DNA of 64,000 nucleotides from Corbicula japonica (taxonomy: Eukaryota; Mollusca; Bivalvia; Venerida; Cyrenidae): positions 992,001-1,056,000 of the forward strand of contig JAZAYU010000037.1 in the NCBI GenBank assembly GCA_038501625.1. Direction: 5' to 3'. Numbering within the stretch: position 1 is the first letter of the stretch; the number at the start of each line of letters is the position of its first letter. Shown piece by piece: positions 44,270 through 55,210 of the stretch. The position numbers were made by a program, and so were the translations under genes. The notes beneath the pieces were generated by a model. The model did no database searches, was not told the origin of the DNA, and was given only the letters and a program-made list of their open reading frames with translations.

Positions 44270-44645
44270 GATTGTTTTACTATGGGTGATCAGTTATAAC
44301 GCTGTGGGCTGGTGTGTCAATGCACAAGAGGACTGTAGCAGTTTAAATCCAATTGAACATATATTCTGCAGAATATCAGCGATATGTCCTTGTTCCGGTT
44401 GTCCTTCCACGTCTCCAAGCACTAGGCGCATGCAGTAAATGCATGGTGGTTTACTGTGTCATCGTTCGGCGAACACCAGACTCTTGAGGTGAACAACGTC
44501 AGAATATTTCCATGGTGCGCTAGAACTCCGGATCTAAATCTAATTGTAAATCTGTTGTGTGATCTTGGAAGAGGCGTACGAAACAGGTTAGACCTAAACT
44601 TTCTTCCAGACAGCCCGAGTCAAATATCTCGGTTACAAAGCGGTT
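44270..44645 (+). pseudogene. Tc1-like transposase relic
   Basis: The + frame at about 44480-44620 reads NNVRIFPWCARTPDLNLIVN then LLCDLGRGVRNR. This matches the Tc1-type block VRTLPWPARSPDLNPIEHLW. The catalytic glutamate (normally PIE) is valine here. Upstream frames hold stops and shifts with only hints of the preceding DDE region. No terminal repeats identified. Confidence 0.7.
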
Positions 44646-44920
44646 AGGTAGAATGTCCCATTAAGTCAAAAGTTAAATACATACCTTCCACCAATTAAAA
44701 CTATACTTAAAACTCCAAACAATATATATAAAACACGCCACAAGCATACACAAAATTGTACATAAATCAAAGATAAACAAAACACACACACACACAAAAC
44801 AGGAAAAATGTCCGGCTAGTTACTGTTCATAGTGATATAGGGCCTGCAAGAACAATGTCTGGTTCTATTAATGGAACATATTCATGGCCGATGATCAAAT
44901 GAGCCCATATTAACAATAAG
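44646..44920. other. anonymous sequence with short (AC)n
   Basis: A brief (CA)n near 44783. Nothing else seen. Confidence 0.35.
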
Positions 44921-44921
44921 C

Positions 44922-45052
44922 AAATGGCAAATGGCAATTAGCAGTTGGCAATTGACAATTGACAATTAGCAGTTGGCATTTGGCTATTAGCAAATGACAA
45001 TGAAAAAATGGCAATTAGCAGGTTGTCAATTAGCAGTTGGCTGTAAATTAAG
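44922..45052. repeat. GGCAATTAGCAGTT minisatellite
   Basis: Irregular tandem units of about 7-14 bp (GGCAAATG, GCAATTAGCAGTTGGCAATT, GACAATTGACAATTAGCAGT). The minus-strand frame here is a repeat translation. Confidence 0.8.
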
Positions 45053-46309
45053 GCTTTGTTCATCTTGAGAGGGTTTTCATGCGATAGTGGAGTTTTGATT
45101 TTCATTGAGGAAAGTTTTACTAAGTCAAGCATACAGTTTTAATGTTAATCAAGCTGTTGAAGCAATGATATTATGGTCCTGCGGTTTGACCTAAAGAACG
45201 AAAATAAACTAATGATTTATGGGTATTACACTATTTTAAACCATGAACTATTATTTCGGTCTCTGAATAGGGATATAGGTGTCTGTTACGGTAAAGTTTT
45301 TGATCGCTTTCCAAGTTGAATTACGTGCAGCAGTAAGAGTAAAACTCCAGAGAACAACATTTCAATGGTTAAAAATGAAAGACAGATCAAGTAAAGTCAA
45401 GTAAATTTTATTAATATAGTCGGGTTTCATAACAAATAACACGAGCTCTATTGAGCTTTTAAAGCCGACTAGATGACGCGTTAATAAAGTATCCCCCTTC
45501 AATGTCGGTTTGGTGCTTATCATCATTGTAAGTGATGGTTTTCATAAATAAAAAAGATAAATCGAACTTCCAAATTACAAATCGATACGATGATTTTTCC
45601 AGATTTCAGACTGCAATATGTTTTCAAGAAAACAACAACAACAAACTATCTACACCTATATACACGATCGAAATAAGTTTACACTTTACAGAAATACAGA
45701 AAATGCAGTTGTGCAGTCTACTTACCGAAATCTGAGAAATTGTGAGTCACAATTTTTGTAATTTTGAAAATATTGCTTTTACTTTCTGATTTCATTAATC
45801 TATTAAATTTATCAATTGTTGGCAAAATATTTCTTCCTATATGTTCGTTTCTAATATTCGTGTAATAGGGGAATATTATTAACAAAAAGTGGTATTCGTT
45901 TTCTATCATCTTATAATTACAGCATTTAAAGATTCTGTTTTCCCTTGAAACACCCGTGTACCTTCCAGTTTCAATATTTAAGACACAACTATTATGAAAC
46001 GAACTGAATGCTTAATGATGAAACAATTTTGTGCCTTTTTATTGATTTTCCCCTCCGGCACAAATGACATATTTTATTGACCCTAGACTTCGTTCATCTC
46101 CGATAATCTGACGACTGATAAGAAGGGCAGATAATTGACAATACCACATAGTCAACGCCGTACACTCTCCCTTTATGAGATGATGAGCAAAGTGCCATAT
46201 GGTTCATAGTACATGCAAAAGGATATTCTTGCTTAGTGAAATGCTTAGTGAAATGGACAGTTGTTTGTTCGCTGGTGGCGTAATACGTAGTTTTCTTGAA
46301 AGTATGGGA
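45053..46309. other. anonymous sequence
   Basis: No supported gene. AAGTCAAGTAAATTTTATTA near 45397 could be an old LINE 3' end, but I cannot confirm it. Confidence 0.3.
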
Positions 46310-46620
46310 CAGGCTGTTTATATTCAGCGAGATAACGATTTTACAACTTGTTTGTGCATATGAGAACCCTTAGGGCAACTGTGAGATTGATGCACGTAAG
46401 AACCTGGTTTTAACCCTATCGGCAAATGGGTTTTCCACTGATCGTTCCAAAGTGGTAACCCCAAGAGTTCTCTTTTCGTAATTTTTGCGTGTGCTTTATT
46501 TGAACACTGATCTTGTTATTTACCGATGCTCTCTTTACCTCTCTACTTTTTGGCTGCTTGGGGAGGCTGTGTTTTCTGGATGTAGCATTTCCTGCTATGC
46601 ATATTTCACTTTTTGAATTA
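46310..46620 (-). repeat. SINE-B-like repeat, reverse copy
   Basis: Inverse of 46724-47000: GTTTGTGCATATGAGAACCC, AACCTGGTTTTAACCC, GATCGTTCCAAAGTGGTAAC, and GAGGCTGTGTTTTCTGGATG. With the next entry it forms an inverted pair. Confidence 0.7.
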
Positions 46621-46723
46621 CTATAACTAGAAACGTAGTTTCTTAACCTGTGTGCATTTCTGAATTATTTTAAAATACACAAGACTTAAAAAATCCTTAT
46701 CCCTAATTACATTTTTTATATTT

Positions 46724-47290
46724 ATGTTTTCCAAAAAAGTAAAATATGCAAATCAGGAATCGCCACGCTCACAAAACACAGCCTCTCCACGCAGCGAAAA
46801 AGAAAAGTGGAAGAGAGTGGTCATGTTAGATATAAATATGTCAATTCAAATAGGACGCCACAAACAATTAACGAAAAAGAGAACCTTTGGGGATACCGCC
46901 TTGGAACGGTCAGTGGCAAAACAAATTGCCACTGGGGGTTTAAACCAGGTTCTAGGGTGCACCAACCTCACACTTGCCCCAACAGGTTCTCATATTAACA
47001 AACAAGTACAAGTTGTCTTGGTGAAATGACTCCACCTTACCCATCAGCTCAAAAATGTTGCATGCAAAAGCACACAAACATTTAAACAATAAGAAGCTAA
47101 TAGCATTGCAAAGCCAAATGGACGAGTACTCGATGATCTTACCGAGACCAGAGCCCCTGGAGTTAAATTAGCAAGAACACGATGACAGGGATAAAAGAAA
47201 CAAATCGAGCTTTTAGGTTCTTTAAAGAAAAGTTTTCCCCATAAGCCTTCATAAACTCTCATACCCCCGCCACCGTCGTGCAACCAAAGA
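46724..47290 (+). repeat. SINE-B-like repeat, forward copy
   Basis: AGTAAAATATGCAAATCAGG, ACCGCCTTGGAACGGTCAGT, GGTTCTAGGGTGCACCAACC, GTACAAGTTGTCTTGG and AAGCTAATAGCATTGCAAAG return at 58320 and, inverted, at 60320, 46310 and 18200. Open frames inside are artefacts. I see no clear Pol III boxes, so the SINE class is tentative. Confidence 0.75.
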
Positions 47291-48030
47291 GGTAAGCATA
47301 GTCAACAACTGCAGAAGGGTTAATCACGATTAAGATTGTTTCATTTTAATTTATATTAATTAACATATAGTACAACAATGATAATCATAAAAAGTTGAAA
47401 CCAATATCCATTGGAAAACCATAGTAATTTCATACTAAATTAACTGTTAATGAATCGTTATTTCTACGTTAATAGCTGTTATATTTGCTAGTGTTTCTGT
47501 TGGTGCTTATTAATCACCAGTTCTACGGTAACAGTGTGACACGGTTTGTGGTTGTTATCTACAAGTTCACTTTCGGAGCAACCAGAATTCAAACTATGTT
47601 ACATGTTTATTTGCCTAATCTTAATGCTCAGAGGTCTTTGTCAGGTATAGCTTTTCTTACAGATTGTTTTCAAACTTGCATGTTTGTATCTGACTAGGAC
47701 TGCGTGAGTCTTTTTCCTTTTTCAAGACAAACTGTGTTTTATTATTAAAAGGATTCGAGCTTATTTTACAAGTGATTGTATAAAACATGAAGAGATTCAT
47801 ATTTCTGTTTACACCTGGTTGACCACTGGAATCCTAGACAATGTATTATCTCAAATTCAACTTGTAGTTTCAAATGGAGCGATCGAGGGACTCTTATTAC
47901 TTTGGAAACACAAACCAACATGTGGGCGAAATTAGATCTTTATTGTTGTATTTTGTTAGGTATTGCGATAAAGATAAACTTTTTCTGATGAAAATTTATG
48001 TTTATTACTGCACTAGTAAATATACTGGCT
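47291..48030. other. anonymous sequence
   Basis: Between convergent genes A and B, on the 3' side of gene B. No gene recognised. Confidence 0.35.
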
Positions 48031-48048
48031 GAAAAATGTGTAACAGTG

Positions 48049-48054
48049 TTTATT
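48049..48054 (-). terminator. possible polyadenylation signal of gene B
   Basis: AATAAA on the minus strand, 34 bp past the gene B stop and next to a long A run. Suggestive only. Confidence 0.35.
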
Positions 48055-48087
48055 TTTTTTTTTTTTTGCACATCATTTCATTGAATG

Positions 48088-48251
48088 TTAGTTAACGATG
48101 TTGCTAGTTGCTGTCTCAGTGCATTTGTACTGAAGACTTATGACCTTGACCTCTTCATCCAAACACTCCTCCCCGTCTAAACAAGAAACGTTGAACGACA
48201 CTCTCGTACGTATGGTTCCGTATATGGCAACCTGTACTGTTTGCCGATGCC
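48088..48251 (-). CDS. gene B exon 4
   Basis: Acceptor ATATTCAG on the minus strand. Reads GHRQTVQVAIYGTIRTRVSF, then NVSCLDGEECLDEEVKVISL and ends QYKCTETATSNIVN, stop TAA. Confidence 0.88.
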
Positions 48252-51214
48252 CTGAATATGAGACAGACAACGGATGAATGAGAATATACAATGAACTGCC
48301 GATTCAAGTGTGTATCATATAATTAATAATGAACATTTTAAAAATTAAACGATTATGATAATAAAGAAAACACAATCATTTTATTAAGTTTAGTACAAAA
48401 AAAAACTTTTACACACTACCTGTATTCGAGCCAGATATGATCTGAGTACCAATTTGAACAGACGAATACATCTGAAACGCCAGCAGAACCTTTACGTAAC
48501 AAAAATCAGCAGGTGACGTTCTACACGAATAGATACCTGAAACATATTTGGCAATTATTGTTTGATTATATTGTCAGGCGGTTACCCCAATGGTTCTCTT
48601 TTTCGTTAATTGTTTGTGATGTCTTATTTGCAATTAATTTTCTTGTAAACACATGCTCTTTTTCCTTCTCTTCTTTTTCGCTGCCTGTGGAGGCTGTGTT
48701 TTCTGAATGTGGCTTTGTCTGATATGCGTATTTCACTTTTATATTAGAATATATTATAACGGAATAAAATAGCTTAAAAGGGAACTTTTTAAAGTCAGAG
48801 AACAAGAAAGATATGAATCTATAACAGACTCTGTTGCATTAAGAAAGGTTATGGGCAAAACTGGAATGTATATAACTACTAACACGAAAGTCAAATTAAC
48901 AGCCATTAGTTCAACTCTCATACATGTATTCTAGCACAACTATTTGTGCGCAACAAGGACTTTTCTATATATGCGATAATCGTCCTTCGCGCACAACCCA
49001 GTTACTATTCAAATCAATGCGGAAAATCTTCAGCGATCGGAATTTGAGTCGCAACTTTGGCGGCTCCATAAAGCATCTTAAACCATATGTATCTTTAAAA
49101 AATTTACATACCTGAAAAGTCACATTCAAGTAGAATCAATATATGTAATCCTTTATAAATAACGGTTTCGTTTTTTATGCAAAACTCTTTTAAACCTCCA
49201 CCCATGTCAACAAATTTCGATTACGTCGCTTAAAGTTTACCTGACTCACGTTTATCGATAAATAACAGAATTTAAATCGGGTCGATTTCCACCACAATTT
49301 TGATCGTAACTGCTTGAGACATAAAGGACAGACATCTATAAAAAGTCAGTATGATAATGGGTCTGTGCTTGCCGTCGAATTATTGAGACTAACATGTATT
49401 CCAAACTATGTTTAAAATATCCATTGATAGACGGTTTTCATTGAAATTTTCTTTTGTTAAAATTAATTTTGGATTAACTATTCCAAATGCAACTGAATAT
49501 ATTGTGTTACTTTATCAACTTCTGACCTACTTACAGAAACAATTTGGTGTAACCTAAATGGTAAATATGTCAACGATCTTAGTTGTATTTGAGTAAGTGA
49601 ATAGGATCTATGTCGAAGATATGCAAACAAACTGAAAAAGAACATTAACACAAACGTTTAGGTGGTAGATAAGCAAAACATGTGAAGCAACCTACCTTGG
49701 TCAGATTTTACACAGCTTAATTCGGAGCCGATGAAAGTTCTATATCTACCATCAGCCAATGGTTCACTATAGGTATAAGAATAAGGTCTGTCTTGACTCC
49801 ACTGAATCGGCATTCTGTCAACTTCTGCAAAGATGGTATCCACGATTGAAGTGTTATCTGATCGATTTGGAAACGGACAGTACCATTTGTCTGAAAAAAA
49901 AGAGAATATAAGACATGTAAACCATTTCTTCTTTTTTCTCGCATCTGTAGTGGCACTGGATGGAGGTTGTGTATTGTGATTTAATATTGATATTTCGGCT
50001 CCTTATTGCAAGTGCTTTTCACTTAATTTTTCAGTTAGTTTCAGTTAGTTTCATGAAAACTACTAGCTGTAAGGATGTCTAAAAGATGTTTAGCTACAGA
50101 AACAATAGAAACAACCTATTAATCAGCCTTTTCTTGGCTTATAAATAAACAAAAGAAAAAATGTAAAATCTAAATACACTTTTTTAAGTATACACCTTCG
50201 TACTGGGGCGTTACTAGCTGGACAGTTGAGCAATGGCTATAAAACTTTCAATAAAATTGCAATGAATACCAACTAAGGTGTTAGTAAAATTTGTCGAATT
50301 TGACTGGCACATTGGAAAACTAAAAGATATGCGATTACATTTTATGCATTCAAACTGATTTGCTCAAAAAGAAGTTTGGACTATAAACAGAAATAAAACA
50401 TTAAGATCAGAATGATATTAATTTAATTTAACAGAAATAGAAATATAACATATTTCTAGGTCCAAATGTTCATTTATATGTACGCGTAATTCGTTTATTA
50501 AGTTGAACATTATTAGCTGATTTTGTGAATTTGTATTCTGCGGGTGTCAGTATTCTAAATGATTGTGAACAGTCAGTTGTCTGTCCTTTTGAATGAAGTT
50601 TTGCTAATGAATCAGTCGGTATATATTGCATGTTTTATTAAAAGTTTTAGAGCAATATCCCACTAATCAAGCCAGTAATGCCCCAGTTAGAAAGTGTATA
50701 CTTAGAAAAGTTGTTAAGTGTAGTTTGCAACAAAAACAAAGAAATACTGAAGTCCACATGTAGGAATTGAATCAACTGAAAACTCAACAGTTAGACAAAC
50801 TTTACAAGAACACCTGATAAAAAACTCAGTAATCAAGCTACTTAAATACTTTAAATACTTATTTTTTATTTTAACAGAACAGAACAGAAATTTTATTTCG
50901 ACTTAAGCAAATAAGCTCATCGTCATACATGAAAAAATACAATTACATGCAGTGAGATTCATACAATGCAACAACAGAAAATTACAATTGTTGTGAGAGT
51001 GTTCATCTTGGAATAAATACAAACAATTAATTTGATAGGTTATGTACAACTTCAAAATTAAACAACAGTTGCAAATTATTATTTATTAATATTAAATATA
51101 CTCACTGCAGGACCAACTGCGGGCCATCGGCAATTCTACAATTCCTGCCAAGTTGCTGACTCGACTTGCTCGCAAACCGAGGAACTGAATGCAGAGTGTC
51201 ACTAACACCAACAT
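48088..51214 (-). CDS. secreted eight-cysteine family protein, gene B
   Basis: Minus-strand exons 51106-51214, 49696-49890, 48420-48536 and 48088-48251 give 585 bases (194 aa). All introns are phase 1 with GT-AG ends. The signal peptide MLVLVTLCIQFLGLRA is the same as in gene A. The eight cysteines are the exon 1 end (WSC), WYC, LSC, the C-x7-C pair (CRTSPADFC), and VSC, EEC, YKC. The tail TETATSNIVN follows the last cysteine and is missing from A because of an earlier stop. Gene B faces A tail to tail across about 13 kb and shares its promoter. High similarity to A points to an inverted duplication of one ancestral gene. Secretion is inferred; the family is unknown to me. Confidence 0.87.
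48420..48536 (-). CDS. gene B exon 3
   Basis: Acceptor TGTTTCAG, donor ACAG|GTAGTG. Reads GIYSCRTSPADFCYVKVLLA then FQMYSSVQIGTQIISGSNT. Confidence 0.87.
48566..48770 (-). repeat. SINE-B-like repeat, partial reverse copy
   Basis: TTGTCAGGCGGTTACCCC, GGTTCTCTTTTTCGTTAATT and GAGGCTGTGTTTTCTGAATG, in intron 2 of gene B, 30 bp from exon 3. Confidence 0.65.
49696..49890 (-). CDS. gene B exon 2
   Basis: Acceptor TTTTTTTCAG, donor CAAG|GTAGGT. Reads KWYCPFPNRSDNTSIVDTIF, then WSQDRPYSYTYSEPLADGRY and ends LSCVKSDQ. It lacks the extra MSC cysteine of gene A, having MPI in its place. Confidence 0.87.
50874..51010 (-). repeat. LINE 3' end relic
   Basis: On the minus strand ATGACGATGAGCTTATTTGC is followed by AAATAAAATTTCTG and a (TTCTG)n tail. 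This is typical of 3' ends of bivalve LINEs that end in short microsatellites. It lies in intron 1 of gene B. No coding part remains. Confidence 0.55.
51106..51214 (-). CDS. gene B exon 1, signal peptide
   Basis: ATG on the minus strand at 51214, 36 codons plus one base, donor CTGCA|GTGAGT. Same length as gene A exon 1. Confidence 0.87.
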
Positions 51215-51326
51215 GACGGCGGCGGAGATTTTCTTTGATATCGCTTGTTTACCGCGCTAAGACCTGTTTGTGGATCTTGCTTCCAGTTTTATTTTCGCAG
51301 CGGAGATAGAGTAACATAATCCCGGT

Positions 51327-51334
51327 TTTATATA
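51327..51334 (-). promoter_or_regulatory. TATA box of gene B
   Basis: TATATAAA on the minus strand, 113 bp before the ATG, after GACACGCAAACAGAAGG. See gene A for the matching element. Confidence 0.7.
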
Positions 51335-53204
51335 CCTTCTGTTTGCGTGTCAGTTCAGACATTTTCATCTATTTTCGATTTTAACCTCTGCACCGACAAG
51401 CCTCTTCAAAGCTTGAATGCAGATGGCACGAGAAGTTGCATGGTGCAAAAACAGATTGCAATTCTTGAAAAGTCTGATGATTGAAGGCGATAGTTCATTG
51501 TTGCTATCAACACGTAAAATGGCATGTCTTACAGAAATAATTTCATATAATTATTTTTTTTTATTTCATCCCAATACAATCAGTTTCTCGACAAATCGGT
51601 ATTATTTGAGGTTAACCTTTTGGTTCAAACACGATTGTGACCTATGCAGATTCTTTTTCAGAATTTGATAAACTTTATAAAGTCCATAATTTATTTTTTC
51701 TCGTAAACAGAATTAAAAAAATGAAATTTACAAAATCATTTTTCATTGTAAAAGATTCGTAAAATTAATACCTTAAACTACCTGTATACTTTTTGTAATT
51801 ACATATGATTTGGCAAAAGACCTAAGGCGCTCGATCGTTTCTTTCTTTACCGCCGTTGTGTTTGTAATGTTAGCCTTTTGATTAGAAAGAAGATCAACCA
51901 TGTTTCTCCTTATGTAATCTACTATATACGAAAGTAGTATTACAGAGACATTGGGTGGAAGGCGGAGTTTATCAGCATACCAAATCAGAAACATTATTTC
52001 GACTGTTATTAAAAAAAGGGATTGACATTATAGAAAAAAAACGTTAAAATCCCTGAAACAAATAAATGTAAATGATGACAATATTCGTAACAGCAATATA
52101 ACTAGATTGTGATGGTGTGTTGGTGATTGGGTGGAATGACGCATGTAAATGATGACCAGATTCGCAAAGGTAGACGCGAACTTGTTTTCGTCAGCGGCGT
52201 TTACGCGTATTAAAATTGAGAGGAGCGACTGAAATGACGGAATGATGAATTCGAATGTCTAAAGCAGGAAAGTAATTTATTTGGTAATAATATTCATCAT
52301 TGTGGGAACTCAAACAAAAATAGCATAAGAGCCGCATGTGGTCTTAACCTCCATACTCTATATGTACAGCAGTAATGTCTAGTACATACTACTATCAGCT
52401 ACAGTGAATAAAGCAAAAGTGAACTGAAGAATAAAGAAATGTCACGGTTCAGCCGATTTGGGTTAGTTTTTTTTACCGCAAGGCAATAACTGTTGTTAAT
52501 TTAAAACGGTCGATAAATATATTGTCTTTTGTTTCGTGTTATATTAAAAGAAGCCCGGTGTTTTATTTGCAAATGAAAATAATGCTAATGGCGATTCGAA
52601 GGTTTCCATCTAGTCCTTTTTGACATGTTATCTCCCTAAACTTTTTTCTGTCGGTATTAATATAAACATATTGATTTATTACGCTATCGAGGCTTATCGG
52701 ATTAAAAAACATCATATAAATACGTAAACGCATCGTAGGTGTGAAAAAAATGTAAAACAAAATGAAGCTGCTTCATGCAAAAAGGGGAGGGCATTCCGGC
52801 AGTTGCAGTCAGTATAGGGCAGACATTTTTTCAGCACTGGAAGGTATTTTAAGCGCAATACCTTTCAAACTTATTTTCACAATTGCATATCTGGTAACTA
52901 CTCAGTGTACACGATTTTAGTAAAGACCTTCATCCATAAAGGATGATCAGTTCTGCAGGCGGTCAATGTATCAAAGAAAGGTTATATGAATTTTTATGAA
53001 TGGCGCTGAAATATCGTGATGTCTGTACAACAGCGACGAAAACTCCTACTTTGGAGTTCAGTATGTGCGCAAGAGTACCGGAAAATTTAGAATACACAAA
53101 ACAGTATTATGTAGTTATGACGTGGCATAGAACACAACACAACTGTAGTGATGCGGAATCATACTGTGCTAATCTTATTTTGTTTTTACACGTTATAATA
53201 TGCT
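51335..53204. other. anonymous sequence between divergent genes B and C
   Basis: No supported exon. Could include promoter-distal regulatory DNA of B and C, but nothing specific is visible. Confidence 0.35.
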
Positions 53205-53902
53205 TTAAGGTATTGCGCACCTCGCGATTGCTTTACCATAGACAAAAAAGAAAAATATAAAAATCTCCAAAACGGCACAATGCACTTCCATCAAACTTTG
53301 CACAAATTAATGCTATAAGTGTATGATTATTTTGCATACATTAAGAAAAGTTAGAACAAAAGAGAAAAATAGTTAGAGCTAACACATCCCTAAAATTCTA
53401 TTTGCAATTAATCACAAAAAGGAAGCAACACAAAACATCAATTCAAATGTCAACATGCGTGAAATGATACTGACAACACTATCTAAGGTCCTTGAAAAGA
53501 ATTTTCAATTGTGAAGAGAGAAATCTATATTTTTATTTTTAAGTCATCCATTTTCGCGACCAGGAAATTGAAGGTCAAACACACTTTTACAAATAACTCA
53601 CAATGTAAACATTTTTAGACCAAAGGACCTTAGGCATCTCATTACTCATCAAGAGATTTTAATTGATGTTTAGTGTTGCTTCGTTTGTGGTAAATTAAAA
53701 ATAGAATTTTAGAGTTTTTTGGGGTCTTACTATTTTTTTTACTGTTCTAACATTTTTTAGCGTATGTAAATTAATCATGTATTAATAACATTGGTTGTGC
53801 AAAGTTTGGTGGAACTGCATTGTGCCGTTCGAGAGATTTTTTTTATATTTTTCTCTTTTTTTTATCTATGGCAAATCAATGGCGAAAGGCGCAGTACCTT
53901 AA
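53205..53902. mobile_element. palindromic MITE, TTAA family (copy 3)
   Basis: TTAAGGTATTGCGCACCTCG mirrors GGCGAAAGGCGCAGTACCTT plus AA. Inner blocks (ATTTTCGCGACCAGGAAATT, GGAAGCAACACAAAACATCA) match 27783-28472 and 3847-4475. Confidence 0.8.
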
Positions 53903-54985
53903 TCATTCATGGGTGTATAATAAAATAAAATATTATTTATGTAAACAAAACTATCAACTGCATCCGCAACTCAAAAATGGCAGAACAATAGGCAATACCA
54001 TGTTTTAGGCCATGTTTGAATACTATATGTAGGCGGCGTCTGAAACGTGCCTGGAATAGATCAGTGTCAGACATTTCTTCCTATCACTCATGTTCGTCTT
54101 TCCAAAAAATAATTTGACGGAATATCTTTATAAACTTAATTAAACATTGTCACATTTGAAATCATTTGTGTCACTTAAGTCCATTGATGATACTATTTAT
54201 AGTCCACAATTACACAAAGGATAGTGGTGAAATGGGACGCAATAATTACAAAAACTAATTCTGCGATTAGATCCCCATTTTTGTCTGTCAAATATTTTCT
54301 AAATAAAATTAACAAATGCCTAAAATTCATAATTTCATCGAGTGGGTTTTTGTTCTTTGCTATAAATACGTATTTAACTTAACTCGATGTCATTCTTAGG
54401 AACGCAACGCCGCTTTTCGGCAATGTCAAAAAAATCTCGAATATAACCCTTGAAATTTACAGCATTGAGAAAGAGAATATCATTCTTAACAATATTATAA
54501 AAACACTGATAACAAATTCGGAAGATGTCAAAGTCATATCAGAAGATTTTCTCTTTCGGTTTTTTTTTACGTCATGTCCAAAAATTTTCGTTGTGGCCAT
54601 CCTCGAAGATCTTTATCTTTGTAATAAGTCCAATTATTTTGACGTGATATCCAGTTCCATATTAGAAATATGATCCGTTTTCTGCATGCAAACTTTCAGT
54701 AAAATACTCGAAATTGGAAAAAAATGCGCATTGCACCTTAATTAAATATAATAGAATATTACAGATAATGTCATTGTAGAGAAGTGAAAGGAGTGTTCAA
54801 ATATACCAAGAACCATTGTGTTGAAAATATATGTTAACATAATTCAGTGAATGAATATATAATTTGATGTCTATATTAAATCTGAAAATTTTCCTAGCGG
54901 CACCCATTTTCAACATTATGGCAGGGAAGATAGCGTGCCATTGCGAGTTTTAGACTAAAATAGGTAAACGCAACACGAATTCAGA
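53903..54985. other. anonymous sequence upstream of gene C
   Basis: Shares a stretch (GGCCATCCTCGAAGATCTTT to AAAATACTCGAAATTGG) with 56080-56215, so it holds a dispersed repeat. No gene. Confidence 0.4.
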
Positions 54986-54989
54986 TTGC

Positions 54990-54996
54990 TTTATAA
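54990..54996 (+). promoter_or_regulatory. possible TATA-like box of gene C
   Basis: TTTATAAG about 100 bp before the preferred ATG, after AAACGCAACACG, loosely like the A/B CACGCAAAC motif. Weaker than in A and B. Confidence 0.4.
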
Positions 54997-55092
54997 GCCA
55001 CTGAATATGCCAATCCTGTGGCACAAGAAAGTAGGAAGAAGACCGCTGCAATGGTGTTCAGGATCGAAGTGTCATTCAAGGAAGTAATAGGG

Positions 55093-55210
55093 ATGAAATC
55101 TTGGAAAGCCGTGGCATTACTTCTGGTGATTCAATATGTGGCGGGAGGCTATGTAAACCAGCTTCACAGCAATGTACAGCTACCTTATTATGACGCAAAC
55201 TTCCAATGTC
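55093..55210 (+). CDS. gene C exon 1, signal peptide
   Basis: Reads MKSWKAVALLLVIQYVAGGY then VNQLHSNVQLPYYDANFQC; donor TGTC|GTAAGT, phase 1. Confidence 0.8.

Noticed and set aside
46724..47029. 101-aa plus-strand frame as a gene
   Set aside because: It lies wholly inside a dispersed SINE-B-like repeat that recurs at 58318 and 60320.
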